From positions 435,101 to 499,100 of the forward strand of contig NZ_LMUE01000003.1 in NCBI RefSeq assembly GCF_009766065.1: a stretch of DNA of 64,000 bases. The letters are read 5' to 3'. The DNA is from Dyella sp. S184 (GTDB lineage: Bacteria; Pseudomonadota; Gammaproteobacteria; Xanthomonadales; Rhodanobacteraceae). Both the position numbers and the translations under genes were made by a program. This document shows positions 47,912 to 62,235 of the stretch, one piece after another (within the stretch, counting starts at the first letter, position 1; each line of letters begins with the position of its first letter). The notes under the pieces were generated by a model, which ran no database searches, had not been told where the DNA came from, and was given only the letters and a program-made list of their open reading frames with translations.

Positions 47912-48415
47912 ATGATTAGATTCCGCCTCTCGATCCTGCCGCTGGTATTCGCTGCGCTGCTCCTCGGCAGCGTCGCTGCCGCGCCCGCACGCGCGCAGGA
48001 TGCACCACCACCGCGGCCGTGGAACAGCCTCGATCCGGCACAGCGCGATGTTCTGTCGCCGTTGCAGGACAAGTGGGACACCATGCCACCGCGCCGGCAG
48101 GCCACCATGCTGAAGCGCGCCGAGCAGTGGACTACCTTGCCACCGGGACAACGGGAAGAAATCCGCGAGCGCATCGCCCGCTGGCAGCTGATGACCCCGC
48201 AGGAGCGCAAGCAGACGCGCGAAAACCGCCGCCAGTTCCAGCAACTGCCGCCGCAACAGCGTGCGAAGCTGCACGCCGCATTTGAACGCTTTCAACAGCT
48301 GCCGCCGCAACAGCGTGAGCAGTTGATCAAGCAATGGCACGCCATCCCTCCTGCGAAACGCCTGCAGTGGATGAAGCAGTCCGGTCACAACGGGCCGCCG
48401 CCCGGCGGACGCTGA
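47912..48415 (+). CDS. DUF3106 exported protein
   Basis: A 167-residue exported protein. A signal peptide ends near ARAQ (29). The rest is made of short repeats centred on LPPQQR and similar (for example RRQFQQLPPQQRAKLHAAFE, then FQQLPPQQREQLIKQW), typical of DUF3106. It lies 3 bp after the putative anti-sigma gene. DUF3106 proteins commonly follow ECF sigma/anti-sigma pairs in Xanthomonadales, so it may be an envelope sensor or periplasmic partner. Confidence 0.82.
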   Translation: MIRFRLSILPLVFAALLLGSVAAAPARAQDAPPPRPWNSLDPAQRDVLSPLQDKWDTMPPRRQATMLKRAEQWTTLPPGQREEIRERIARWQLMTPQERKQTRENRRQFQQLPPQQRAKLHAAFERFQQLPPQQREQLIKQWHAIPPAKRLQWMKQSGHNGPPPGGR

Positions 48416-48428
48416 CCCGCACACCACA

Positions 48429-48465
48429 CATCGAATCACCCCGCGCAAGGCGGGGTGATTCGATG
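48429..48465. terminator. terminator hairpin between convergent DUF3106 and pntAa
   Basis: Perfect 16-bp stem, arm CATCGAATCACCCCGC, with a 5-base loop, in the 57-bp convergent gap. No clear U-tract on either side, but the position and strength suit a bidirectional terminator. Confidence 0.7.
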
Positions 48466-48472
48466 CAACCGC

Positions 48473-50131
<1,659 letters not shown>

Positions 50132-50148
50132 CGCCAAACGTATCGACC

Positions 50149-51858
50149 TCAAGCCGTCGCGGCGAACGTCGGATGCACGACAAGACAGTTGCGGCCATCT
50201 GACTTGGCGCGATACAGCGCGGCGTCTGCCTGTTCGATCAGCTGTTCGGGCGATTCCGGCCCTGCGCCTGCGAAACCGGAAATGCCCAGACTAACCGTCA
50301 GCTTGACCGACTCGCCGCCAGCCTGGATGGTGTTGGAGTCGACACGGCAACGGATGCGTTCACCAATGGTCTCGGCCTCGTCCCGTCCGGTATGGAGCAG
50401 CAACACCACGAATTCCTCGCCGCCCCAGCGTGCCAGGATATCCCCCGGCCGCAGTTCGGACTGGATGCGTTCGGCCACGATGCGCAGGCAGGCATCTCCG
50501 ATGAGATGTCCATGGAGATCGTTGACGATCTTGAAGTGGTCCAGATCGAGAAAGATCAGCGATAGCGACTGTCGTGCCTGACGTGCAGCGGTCAATGCTT
50601 CGGCGATACGAACCATCAACGCACGACGGTTGTGCAATCCGGTCAAGGCATCGTGCTGTGCTTCATCGCGCGCATGATCGCGTTCACGTCGCATCTGCAG
50701 AGTGGATACTCCCAGTCCGAGTGTGAGCACCAGGCTGGACAACGACATTACCGCCGGCAGACCAAATTCGAGCCATGTTGGCAGCGGAACCCGCAGCAGC
50801 AGCTGCCCCGCGCGCAGCGCGGTGAACACCGACTGCGGGCTCCACGCCAGCAAAAAGATGCCGGCCGCCACACTACCGCGCCGCCACGCCACGACCACTG
50901 CGAGAATCGCCACCGCTCCGCAGATCAGATACAGCATATTGCCGATGTCCGCCTGCAGACTGTTGCCATTGTGGACACTCATGGGCAGCAACGCCGTCAG
51001 CGTCAGCACTGCCCAAGGCATGCGCAACCAGGAAAGCACGCGTGCAAAGTGCGGGACGATGCGTCGCATCTGGCAGAACTCGATGAGGAACGACAGCGCG
51101 AATGGTGTGCTCAAGGCAGCCACAAACCAGAGCGCACGGATGCCCCATGGCTCCAGCCACTGGCCGCCAGGCAACAGGTAGATATCACCGTTGGAGACCA
51201 TCAGGTAAAGAAACTGCGGCACCAGGTAACCGACAAAGAACCCGTACAGCTTTTCTCGCAATGCCACCCATAGCGTCAATCCGACAAGGATCATGGTGAA
51301 CTGCACTGCCTCGAAGAACGTCATCAACCGCGCCCAGCCGATATCGGCAGCTTGATAAGATTCCTCGGAATAGACCTCGGCGGTGAACGGTGTGCGCTTG
51401 GTGGAAGCGGGCACCCTTAGATAAGTGCTCTGGGCGGCGCCGAGATTCCGTGACAGCTCGAATACCAGGGCGCGCCGCGAGAAGCGCGGATCGCGACCGC
51501 TCTGGGCAAGGTACTGGCTTATCGGCTGGAATTCCGGCGCAGCGTACAACGTCACTGGCTGGAAGCGCGCATTCTGGATCACCAGTAGCGGCAGGCTGCG
51601 TTCGTGCCAGTCGGCCTGAAGTTGCAGGCGGTACCAGCGCGCAACACTCTTCACAAATACCAGATCATCGCTTTTGATTGGCTTGAAGGCAGCATCAAAT
51701 GTGCCCGAAGTTACAGCGGCCGCGGCAGGATCGACACCCTCCGGCAGCGCGCTCACATGAAGGCTGACCGGGCCGGACTCGGCATGAACGCGCGCAGCTC
51801 CCCGCTGCGCGAAAGCCAGCAGGGCAAATGCGGCCATGCAGATCAACCATCGCTTCAT
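50149..51858 (-). CDS. 7TM-sensor diguanylate cyclase (GGDEF)
   Basis: A 569-residue protein: signal peptide (cut near ARVHA, 26), a periplasmic domain to about 180 resembling 7TMR-DISM extracellular regions, seven membrane helices (about 185-395), then a GGDEF domain. The active site is GGEEF (479-483). The inhibitory I-site RPGD lies five residues before it (470-473), so product feedback is expected. It makes cyclic di-GMP in response to an external or envelope signal. Monocistronic. Confidence 0.9.
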   Translation of the reverse strand: MKRWLICMAAFALLAFAQRGAARVHAESGPVSLHVSALPEGVDPAAAAVTSGTFDAAFKPIKSDDLVFVKSVARWYRLQLQADWHERSLPLLVIQNARFQPVTLYAAPEFQPISQYLAQSGRDPRFSRRALVFELSRNLGAAQSTYLRVPASTKRTPFTAEVYSEESYQAADIGWARLMTFFEAVQFTMILVGLTLWVALREKLYGFFVGYLVPQFLYLMVSNGDIYLLPGGQWLEPWGIRALWFVAALSTPFALSFLIEFCQMRRIVPHFARVLSWLRMPWAVLTLTALLPMSVHNGNSLQADIGNMLYLICGAVAILAVVVAWRRGSVAAGIFLLAWSPQSVFTALRAGQLLLRVPLPTWLEFGLPAVMSLSSLVLTLGLGVSTLQMRRERDHARDEAQHDALTGLHNRRALMVRIAEALTAARQARQSLSLIFLDLDHFKIVNDLHGHLIGDACLRIVAERIQSELRPGDILARWGGEEFVVLLLHTGRDEAETIGERIRCRVDSNTIQAGGESVKLTVSLGISGFAGAGPESPEQLIEQADAALYRAKSDGRNCLVVHPTFAATA

Positions 51859-52014
51859 AAGAAGAAGCCCCTCTGTGCAGCCATCCTACGCCTGATTTGT
51901 GACCTGCCAAAGGCCAACATGCTCGTGAAGTCAAGCGCAGCAATATCATCGTCGCCAATCGCATAGCGTCGATTTGCGGGCTAGCATGGACATCTTCGCC
52001 CATCCGGTTTCCCC

Positions 52015-52584
52015 ATGTCCCGCTCGTTATCCCTGCTCCAGCAACGCCATTCCGTTCCTTCGCGCCAACTGGGTGAGCCAGCACCGGATGAGGCGACGCT
52101 GCATGCGCTGCTGGAAGCGGCGATCCGCGTGCCCGATCACGGCAAGCTGGTGCCGTTCCGGCTGATCCGGCTGCAGGGCGACGCGAAACTGCGTTTAGGC
52201 GAACAGCTGGCTACCATCGCGATTCGCAACAACCCGGAACTGTCCGAGGCCAAGCAGGAGAAGGAGCGCCTGCGCTATACCTTCGCGCCGTTGGTACTGG
52301 TGGTCGTGGCGCGCATCGACTCGCAGAGCAAGGTGCCGGAAATCGAGCAGAAGCTCTGCGCCGGCAACGTGGCCTACAACCTGCTGCTCGGAGCCTATGC
52401 GCTGGGCCTTGGTGCGCAATGGCTGACTGGCTGGGCGGCATACGACAACGAGGTCGCGGCCATCCTCGGACTGGCGCAGCACGAGCACGTGATCGGTTTC
52501 GTCCACCTGGGCACGCCGCAGCTTGATGTACCCGACCGCGATCGCCCGGCGCTGGCCGACCTGCTCAGCACATGGACACCGTGA
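52015..52584 (+). CDS. nitroreductase-family protein (YdjA-like)
   Basis: A 189-residue compact FMN-dependent nitroreductase of the YdjA type. The N-terminal QQRHSVPSRQL, the RVPDHGKLVPFR loop and the C-terminal GFVHLGTPQ are characteristic. Physiological substrate unknown. Overlaps the start of the exonuclease gene by 13 bp. Confidence 0.88.
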   Translation: MSRSLSLLQQRHSVPSRQLGEPAPDEATLHALLEAAIRVPDHGKLVPFRLIRLQGDAKLRLGEQLATIAIRNNPELSEAKQEKERLRYTFAPLVLVVVARIDSQSKVPEIEQKLCAGNVAYNLLLGAYALGLGAQWLTGWAAYDNEVAAILGLAQHEHVIGFVHLGTPQLDVPDRDRPALADLLSTWTP

Positions 52585-53486
52585 GCACGTCGACGACCAG
52601 ACCTCCTGCCGTCCATCTGGTCGACGGCAGTCTGTACGTATTCCGCGCCTGGCATTCGATGCCGAACGAATTTTTCGATGCGGATGGCCATCCAGTCAAC
52701 GCGGTGCACGGCTATACCCGCTTCCTGTGCGAACTGCTGGAGCGCGCGCAGCCCGAGCACATTGCCGTGGCGTTCGATGCCTCGCTGACCAGCTCGTTCC
52801 GCAACGCGATCTACCCACCCTACAAGGCCAACCGCGAGCTGCCGCCACCCGACTTGGAACGGCAATTCGTGCAGTGCCGCGCGGTCACCGAGGCGCTTGG
52901 CATCCACCTGATGATCGACCATAGCTTCGAGGCCGACGACCTGATCGGCAGTACGGTGTGGAACCTGCGCGCTGCTGGCTGGAGCAGCGTGATCGTCTCC
53001 GCCGACAAGGACTTCGGCCAGTTGCTGGGCGAACACGACGAGCAGTGGGATTACGCCCGCAGCGTGCGCTGGGGGCCAGCCGGCGTGCATGAGAAGCTCG
53101 GCGTGCATCCGCATCAGGTGGCTGACTATCTCGCGTTGTGTGGTGACGCGGTGGACAACATCCCCGGCGTGCCCGGTATCGGCGCGAAGACCGCTGCCGC
53201 CCTGCTCAGCCACTTTGGCAGCCTGGATACCCTGCTCGACCGCATCGACGAAGTAGCCTTCCTGCGCCTGCGCGGCGCCGCGACCTGCGCCGCGAAACTG
53301 CGCGAGCATGCCGAACAGGCGCGACTGTATCGTCGGCTCACCCGCATCGCGCTGGATGCCCCAGGCGCATCCATGGCCGACGCGCTGCTGCGCCGTCCCC
53401 ATGAGCCGGGCCAGCTCGACAATCTTTGCGAACAACTGCGCTTCGGTGCCTTCACCCGCAGCCGCCTGCGCGCCCTGCTGCGCTGA
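52572..53486 (+). CDS. 5'-3' exonuclease (PolA N-terminal / ExoIX type)
   Basis: A 304-residue flap/5'-nuclease with the acidic metal-binding cluster (HLVDGSLYVFRAWHSMP, DHSFEADDLIGS, VSADKDFGQLL) and the helix-hairpin-helix GDAVDNIPGVPGIGAKTAAALL. It lacks polymerase domains. It probably processes RNA primers or flaps alongside PolA. Starts 13 bp before the nitroreductase stop. An in-frame upstream extension is not supported. Confidence 0.9.
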   Translation: MDTVSTSTTRPPAVHLVDGSLYVFRAWHSMPNEFFDADGHPVNAVHGYTRFLCELLERAQPEHIAVAFDASLTSSFRNAIYPPYKANRELPPPDLERQFVQCRAVTEALGIHLMIDHSFEADDLIGSTVWNLRAAGWSSVIVSADKDFGQLLGEHDEQWDYARSVRWGPAGVHEKLGVHPHQVADYLALCGDAVDNIPGVPGIGAKTAAALLSHFGSLDTLLDRIDEVAFLRLRGAATCAAKLREHAEQARLYRRLTRIALDAPGASMADALLRRPHEPGQLDNLCEQLRFGAFTRSRLRALLR

Positions 53487-53558
53487 GTCAGTCATGCCGG
53501 TTGTGGCGATCGGCCACGCACGTCAACATGTGCGCTGCCTTCTGATCCGTGGCCACCG

Positions 53559-54143
53559 ATGAACGATTCCGCAAACCGCATTCCCGCCGATGCCAGCGCT
53601 CCGGTGGAAACCCTGTGCGAAGGCCGCTGGCTGAGCCTGCGCAAGCGCGGCCGCTGGGAATATGCCGAGCGCAACAATCCCGGCGGTGCAGTGATCATCC
53701 TTGCGGTGACGGCGGACGACAACGTGCTGTTCGTCGAGCAGTACCGCGTGTCGATCTTGCAGAACACCATCGAGATGCCGGCCGGCCTGGTCGGCGACGT
53801 GGCTGATCAGGCCGACGAAAGCGCGCTGCTGGCCGCCCAGCGCGAATTGGAGGAAGAAACCGGCTACCGCTGCCAGCGGGTGGAATTCGTCCACTGCGGC
53901 CCGTCATCGTCAGGCATGAGTACCGAGATGATCACCTTCGTGCGCGCATGGGGGCTGGAAAAGGTCGGTCCCGGTGGCGGTGACGAGACCGAGAACATCG
54001 TGGTGCACGAGGTGCCGCGCCGCGAGGCTGGTGCCTGGCTGTTCGCGCGTGCCGCCGAGGGCTATTCGATCGACCCGAAACTGTTTGCCGGGTTGTGGTT
54101 CATCGAACACACCAACCCGCTGCGCATCACAGCGGGCGCCTGA
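53559..54143 (+). CDS. NUDIX hydrolase, ADP-ribose pyrophosphatase type
   Basis: A 194-residue NUDIX protein resembling ADP-ribose pyrophosphatases (EQYRVSILQNTIEMPAGLVGD). The Nudix helix reads ESALLAAQRELEEETGY, with the catalytic REx2EE intact. The leading Gly is two residues further from the first Glu than in the standard Gx5Ex7REUxEExGU box. The gene is 72 bp after the exonuclease and converges on the TMEM43-like gene. Confidence 0.88.
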   Translation: MNDSANRIPADASAPVETLCEGRWLSLRKRGRWEYAERNNPGGAVIILAVTADDNVLFVEQYRVSILQNTIEMPAGLVGDVADQADESALLAAQRELEEETGYRCQRVEFVHCGPSSSGMSTEMITFVRAWGLEKVGPGGGDETENIVVHEVPRREAGAWLFARAAEGYSIDPKLFAGLWFIEHTNPLRITAGA

Positions 54144-54165
54144 GCGGCGCCCGACTTTGGCTGGG

Positions 54166-55215
54166 TCACCGCTGATCCAGCAGCGCATGGCGCCGCACGC
54201 GCCAGATCGCTGTGACAAGGCCGAGCAGCGCGACAACCAGCCATGCGCAGAGCATGGACGTGTCGTTGCCCAGCCACAGCACGCTGGCCACCGCGCCCAC
54301 GGCCAGCGACCCCAACGCCAGCGCCAGCAGCACGTCACCCCGTTGACGATGCGTCATCAAAAGCAGAAACGCGCCCAGCGCTGCCAGCAATAAAGCCAGT
54401 ATGGAACCACCCAGCACGAATTCCGGTGGCACCGGCAGGTCAGGAAACACGTCGAGCAACGGCACCTGGCCGACTTCCACGTCATAACCCTTGCCGTCGG
54501 CAGCATCGGCAGCAGCGACCAGCCGATCACCGTCGATGCGTGCAATGACGGTCACCTGCTGCACTGGCACTTCGTCCCAACTCACCCGCAAGTCGCCCAG
54601 CCGTGGGTCACCCGGGTGCGCACTGGTTACCAGATAATCCTGGTAGGGACTGAAGCTGGCCGCGAGGTTCGCCGGCAGCAGCTTTGGATCCGGCGCGATC
54701 TGCTCGGAACCGGGCAGCGCATGCAGCAACTGTGACGACAACTTGAACCCGCCCATCTGTACCAGTCCGGCATCGAACTGCTTGCCGCTGAGCGGAAAGC
54801 TGGAGGGGTTGGCATGTCTGGCCGAATCCTCGAAGTGGCTGGCATCGATTGGGTGATCCACCCAGTCCAGCTCGTAGTGCACGCTGTCGCCGATACGGAT
54901 CTCGCGCCACTGGAACATTTCCACGTGACGCACCAGCACAGGGGTGTTCACCCGCAGGTTGAAATCCGGATCGCGTGGTGCCTCCACCACGTTCGGCGTA
55001 CCGACCATCCGTACCATCGCTCCGTACTGGCCGGCTTGCGGATTCGCATTGTGTTCGAGATCGATTACTTCGCCACCATGGCGCGCGGCGGCGGTGCGAT
55101 AGTTGATAAGGCTGCGTGCGCTCATCGCCACCAGCCCTATGCCAGCAAAGACCAGCAACGCGCCGGCGAAATTGCACGCCAGGCCGCGTATGGATATCGC
55201 TTTGCCGAATTTCAT
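54166..55215 (-). CDS. TMEM43 (LUMA) family membrane protein
   Basis: A 349-residue protein: an N-terminal membrane helix (about 13-35), a large beta-rich periplasmic domain and three C-terminal helices (about 270-340). The order RDPDFNLRVNTPVLVRHVEMFQWREI, a Tyr/Trp strand and HANPSSFPLSGKQFDAGLVQMGGFKLS matches the TMEM43 family, whose human member is an inner-nuclear-membrane protein. The bacterial role is unknown. The ATG at 55215 overlaps the stop of the MBL gene (TGATG), so the two are translationally coupled. Confidence 0.82.
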   Translation of the reverse strand: MKFGKAISIRGLACNFAGALLVFAGIGLVAMSARSLINYRTAAARHGGEVIDLEHNANPQAGQYGAMVRMVGTPNVVEAPRDPDFNLRVNTPVLVRHVEMFQWREIRIGDSVHYELDWVDHPIDASHFEDSARHANPSSFPLSGKQFDAGLVQMGGFKLSSQLLHALPGSEQIAPDPKLLPANLAASFSPYQDYLVTSAHPGDPRLGDLRVSWDEVPVQQVTVIARIDGDRLVAAADAADGKGYDVEVGQVPLLDVFPDLPVPPEFVLGGSILALLLAALGAFLLLMTHRQRGDVLLALALGSLAVGAVASVLWLGNDTSMLCAWLVVALLGLVTAIWRVRRHALLDQR

Positions 55216-56087
55216 CAAGTCGCTCCCACTGCAGATGGTGGCGGCGAACCGTGCAACTCACGCACTTCGTCTATCGTGCCAAAACGACCACGTGCGTCAC
55301 ACGTCACGCGCGCCAGTGCACAGTCATGATCATGGGTGAAGAACAGCCGCACATCGCGTGCCTGCTTGTCTTCCAGAAAAGCGCTTTTCTCGTCGATCAG
55401 CCTCTCCGGCCAGCGGTCATAACCCATTGTGATCGGCAGATGCACCCAGAAGCGGCCCGGTATCAGATCGGCACAGAACACCACCCCACCGACTTCAGCC
55501 AGCATGAGGCCTGGCGTATGACCGTCCGAAAAACTGAAGCGCACCGACTTGCCCAGCGTATGCGAATACTCGCCCTCGACCAGTTCCAGCCGACCGCTGG
55601 CTTCCAGCAGCGAAGGCAGTTCCGGGATGAACGAGGCGCGATCGCGTGGATGCGGCTTGAGCGCGCGGCGCCAGTGCTCGGCACCCACCACAAAGTGGGC
55701 GTTCGGGAATAACAGCCTTGGCGGCTGGCCCTCCTGCCATGCCGCCAGCAGACCGCCGGCATGATCGAAATGCAGGTGCGAAAGCACCACCACGTCGATG
55801 TCCTCATGCTTCAAACCCGCCGTGGCCAGCGAATCCAGCAGTACATGCTGCGGTTCGACCACGCCATAGCGCTCGCGCAGCGCCGGCTCGAAGAACGCAC
55901 CAATGCCGGTCTCGAACAACACGTTCCTGCCATCCAGATTCTTCACCAGCAGACAGCGGCAGGCCAGCGGAATGCGGTTCTCGGCATCCGGCTTGATCCA
56001 GCGTGACCACAGCGCACGCGGCGCGTTGCCAAACATCGCGCCGCCATCCAGCTGCTGTGAGTTACCGAGGATCGAGAACAGTTCCAT
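55215..56087 (-). CDS. MBL-fold metallo-hydrolase
   Basis: A 290-residue metallo-beta-lactamase-fold enzyme with the zinc motif HLHFDHAGG (104-112), a second metal His in the later GAEHW region, and the DGHTPG and FTHDHD motifs. It resembles lactonase/hydrolase members, but substrate is not readable. No signal peptide, so probably cytosolic. It lies 9 bp after ggt and overlaps the TMEM43-like gene. Confidence 0.88.
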   Translation of the reverse strand: MELFSILGNSQQLDGGAMFGNAPRALWSRWIKPDAENRIPLACRCLLVKNLDGRNVLFETGIGAFFEPALRERYGVVEPQHVLLDSLATAGLKHEDIDVVVLSHLHFDHAGGLLAAWQEGQPPRLLFPNAHFVVGAEHWRRALKPHPRDRASFIPELPSLLEASGRLELVEGEYSHTLGKSVRFSFSDGHTPGLMLAEVGGVVFCADLIPGRFWVHLPITMGYDRWPERLIDEKSAFLEDKQARDVRLFFTHDHDCALARVTCDARGRFGTIDEVRELHGSPPPSAVGAT

Positions 56088-56096
56088 GGCCTGACC

Positions 56097-58123
<2,027 letters not shown>

Positions 58124-58189
58124 CTAGGCACATGGACAGGCAAGGCATCTTCGACGCGGCCCTGCTGCGGGGAGGATGGTTCCTTATCA

Positions 58190-58247
58190 CTGCCCTCTCC
58201 CCGCTAGGGCAGAGGGCAGGAAAGCATGGCCGCGCCAGGCGCGGCCA
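58190..58247. other. two hairpins between the lipoprotein and ferredoxin genes
   Basis: CTGCCCTCT (58190-58198) pairs with AGAGGGCAG (58211-58219). A 21-base palindrome of TGGCCGCGCC around one central base lies at 58227-58247, 4 bp past the lipoprotein stop. Neither has a U-tract. The second probably ends or protects the coaD-lipoprotein transcript. The rest of the 161-bp gap shows no gene. Confidence 0.55.
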
Positions 58248-58251
58248 GCAC

Positions 58252-59906
<1,655 letters not shown>

Positions 59907-59926
59907 GGCGCCGCGCCCTCAGCGGT

Positions 59927-59956
59927 CGGACTCTCAGGGGCCGGACTCTCAAGGGC
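59927..59956. repeat. tandem 15-bp repeat in the rsmD-ftsY promoter region
   Basis: Two adjacent 15-base units based on CGGACTCTCARGGGC, differing at one position, in the 104-bp divergent spacer. They may belong to the same GGGACT-type short repeat family as the hemA 3' repeat, or be an operator; no regulator is known. Confidence 0.6.
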
Positions 59957-60010
59957 TCGTACAGGTTGGAGTGTTAGCATGCCGCCCATTGTCTTTGAAT
60001 CACGGCCGCA

Positions 60011-61150
60011 ATGCTCAAGTTCTGGAAGAAAAAGCCCGCCGAGACGACTCCACCGCCACCTGCCGCCACGGAGCCTGCCGACGCTGTCGCACCGCTTGGC
60101 AGCGAGTCAGCAGCGCTGAACGAGGCGCTCGCGGAGATCCCCGCGCCGGCCGATACGCGGGCAGAAGTCGAAAGCTTCGCAGTACCTGCCATCGATCCGG
60201 TAACCGAGGCGCCCGCCCCAACCAAACGCAGCTGGCGTGATCGGCTGTCCGGCAATGCGTTCGCGCGTGGCCTGACCTCGCTGTTCGTACGCCATCCCAA
60301 GCTCGACGACGACCTGCTCGACGAGCTGGAAACCACCCTGATCACCGCCGACGTCGGCATCGAGGCCAGCACCGAGCTGGTCGAGAGCCTGCGCAAGCGC
60401 ATGCACAAGCGCGAATTCGCCGACGCCCCGGCCTTGCTGGCCGCGCTGCGTGAGGCACTGGTCGCCCTGCTGAAACCGGTCGAACAGCCGCTGGACGTAC
60501 GCGGCCACCACCCGTTCGTGGTACTCACGGTCGGCATCAACGGCGCCGGCAAGACCACGACCATCGGCAAGTTGGCGCGCCGGTGGCGCGACGAACGCCA
60601 TGCGGTAATGCTGGCCGCGGGCGACACCTTCCGTGCTGCCGCGGTCGAGCAACTCAAGACCTGGGGCGAACGCAACCAGGTGCCGGTGATCTCGCAGGGT
60701 CAGGACGCCGACGCTGCCAGCGTAATCTTCGACGCCCTGCAGGCCGCACGTTCGCGCGGCATCGACGTGCTGATCGCCGACACCGCCGGCCGCCTGCACA
60801 CCCAGGGCGGCCTGATGGACGAGCTGGGCAAGATCGCCCGCGTGCTGAAGAAGATCGACCCCGCCGCACCGCATGAGGTGCTGATGGTGATCGACGGTAC
60901 CACCGGCCAGAACGCGATCAACCAGGTGCGCCAGTTCCGCCAGATCGTCGGCGTCACCGGGCTGGTCGTCACCAAGCTTGATGGCACCGCCAAGGGCGGC
61001 GTGGTGTTTGCGCTGGCACGCGAGTTCGGGCTGCCGATCCGCTATGTCGGCCTCGGCGAAACCGCCACCGACCTGCGTGTGTTCGAGGCTGCGGCGTTTG
61101 TCGATGGCCTGCTGCCGGCAAGCCTCGGCGACGGGCACCTCCATGACTGA
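60011..61150 (+). CDS. ftsY: signal recognition particle receptor FtsY
   Basis: A 379-residue SRP receptor GTPase that targets ribosomes to SecYEG. A variable acidic/Pro-Ala A domain (1-70) is followed by the N domain (about 75-160) and the G domain with GINGAGKTTTIGKLA (175-189), DTAGRLHTQ and VVTKLDGTAKGG. The ATG at 60011 gives the usual hydrophobic/basic start (MLKFWKKKP). Confidence 0.96.
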   Translation: MLKFWKKKPAETTPPPPAATEPADAVAPLGSESAALNEALAEIPAPADTRAEVESFAVPAIDPVTEAPAPTKRSWRDRLSGNAFARGLTSLFVRHPKLDDDLLDELETTLITADVGIEASTELVESLRKRMHKREFADAPALLAALREALVALLKPVEQPLDVRGHHPFVVLTVGINGAGKTTTIGKLARRWRDERHAVMLAAGDTFRAAAVEQLKTWGERNQVPVISQGQDADAASVIFDALQAARSRGIDVLIADTAGRLHTQGGLMDELGKIARVLKKIDPAAPHEVLMVIDGTTGQNAINQVRQFRQIVGVTGLVVTKLDGTAKGGVVFALAREFGLPIRYVGLGETATDLRVFEAAAFVDGLLPASLGDGHLHD

Positions 61151-61173
61151 ATTGCGGCAGCGAGGCTGAGCCG

Positions 61174-62235
61174 ATGTCGCGCCGGCTGCGCCTGATCCTG
61201 CTGGTACTTGGCGGCCTCGTGCTGACCGCCGTGCTCGCCGTGGTCACTGCCGTCTATCTGCTGCTGCAGCCGGATCGCTTCACCGCGATGCTGCAGACCC
61301 AGGCACGCAATGCCGGTCTGGAACTGATCCTGGCCAGCCCGGCCAGCCCAACCCTGTTTCCGCGCCCGGCGCTGGAGTTGTCCGGCATCACGCTCAACGC
61401 GCCAGGCGCCAATGCGTCGATCCTGTTCGCCGGGCGTGGCCGGCTGACCTTGCCTTGGCAAACCCTGCTCGGTGGGTCACCCGTAATCACCCAGCTGGAG
61501 ATCGATTCCCCGCGCGTCGACCTGGACGCGCTGCAGGATTGGCTGGCCACCCTGCCCGCGCAGCCCGCTGGCGCCCCGCCGAACATCCCGCGCATCGACA
61601 CCGGCATCAGTATCAGCCGCGGCAGCGTGGTGCGTGGCGACGAACTGCTGCTTGGCGACGTTTCGCTTGAAGCCGGCAGCCTGATTTCGGGCCAGCCGTT
61701 TCCACTCAGCATGTCTGCCATCACTGCAGCCAAGACGCCATTGCAACTGCACCTGTCTGCCACGCCGCGCATCCAGGGCAATACGCTGCAGCTGGACAAC
61801 ATCGAACTGCACCTGTCGCAAGGCAGTACGTTGACACTTGCACTGAACGGCAGCGCGCACTGGCACGGTGCCGCCGACGCCGCCGCCAGTCTCACCGGCA
61901 AGCTCGATCATGCGGACGCCGGGCAATACGATATCTCACTGACTCTGACGCCGGCTGACCAAAGCGACCCGTTGTTGGTCGCGCTGAAACTGGATGGCCC
62001 CGACAACCACGCCGACCTGCGCATGCCGCCATTGGAACTGGCGCATTGGTGGAGCGCCCTGGGTGACGAACAAGGGCAGCTACAGATGCCACCGGGCAGT
62101 GGCCATGCCGAGATAGCCAGGTTCGAGGCTGGCAATGTCAGCATCGAAGGGCTGACCCTGCGCGCCGGCGACGACGTGCCCGCTGCCGCCAGCACCGCCG
62201 CGCCGGCAAAACCGGCGCTTCGCAAAAAACCATGA
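61174..62235 (+). CDS. AsmA-family-like envelope protein
   Basis: A 353-residue protein: an N-terminal membrane anchor (about 6-32) followed by a beta-rich AsmA/DUF748-like periplasmic domain (FPRPALELSGITLNAPG; ITQLEIDSPRVDLDALQDWL), shorter than E. coli AsmA (617). The Ala/Pro-rich tail ends in KKP. AsmA-like proteins are linked to outer-membrane lipid transport. The stop overlaps mutY (ATGA). Homologues commonly adjoin mutY in Xanthomonadales. Confidence 0.8.
   Translation: MSRRLRLILLVLGGLVLTAVLAVVTAVYLLLQPDRFTAMLQTQARNAGLELILASPASPTLFPRPALELSGITLNAPGANASILFAGRGRLTLPWQTLLGGSPVITQLEIDSPRVDLDALQDWLATLPAQPAGAPPNIPRIDTGISISRGSVVRGDELLLGDVSLEAGSLISGQPFPLSMSAITAAKTPLQLHLSATPRIQGNTLQLDNIELHLSQGSTLTLALNGSAHWHGAADAAASLTGKLDHADAGQYDISLTLTPADQSDPLLVALKLDGPDNHADLRMPPLELAHWWSALGDEQGQLQMPPGSGHAEIARFEAGNVSIEGLTLRAGDDVPAAASTAAPAKPALRKKP

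Noticed and set aside
47912..48415. LPPQQR repeats as a DNA-level tandem array or CRISPR-like structure
   Set aside because: The repeats are short, protein-level and imperfect, and there are no spacers. They fit DUF3106.
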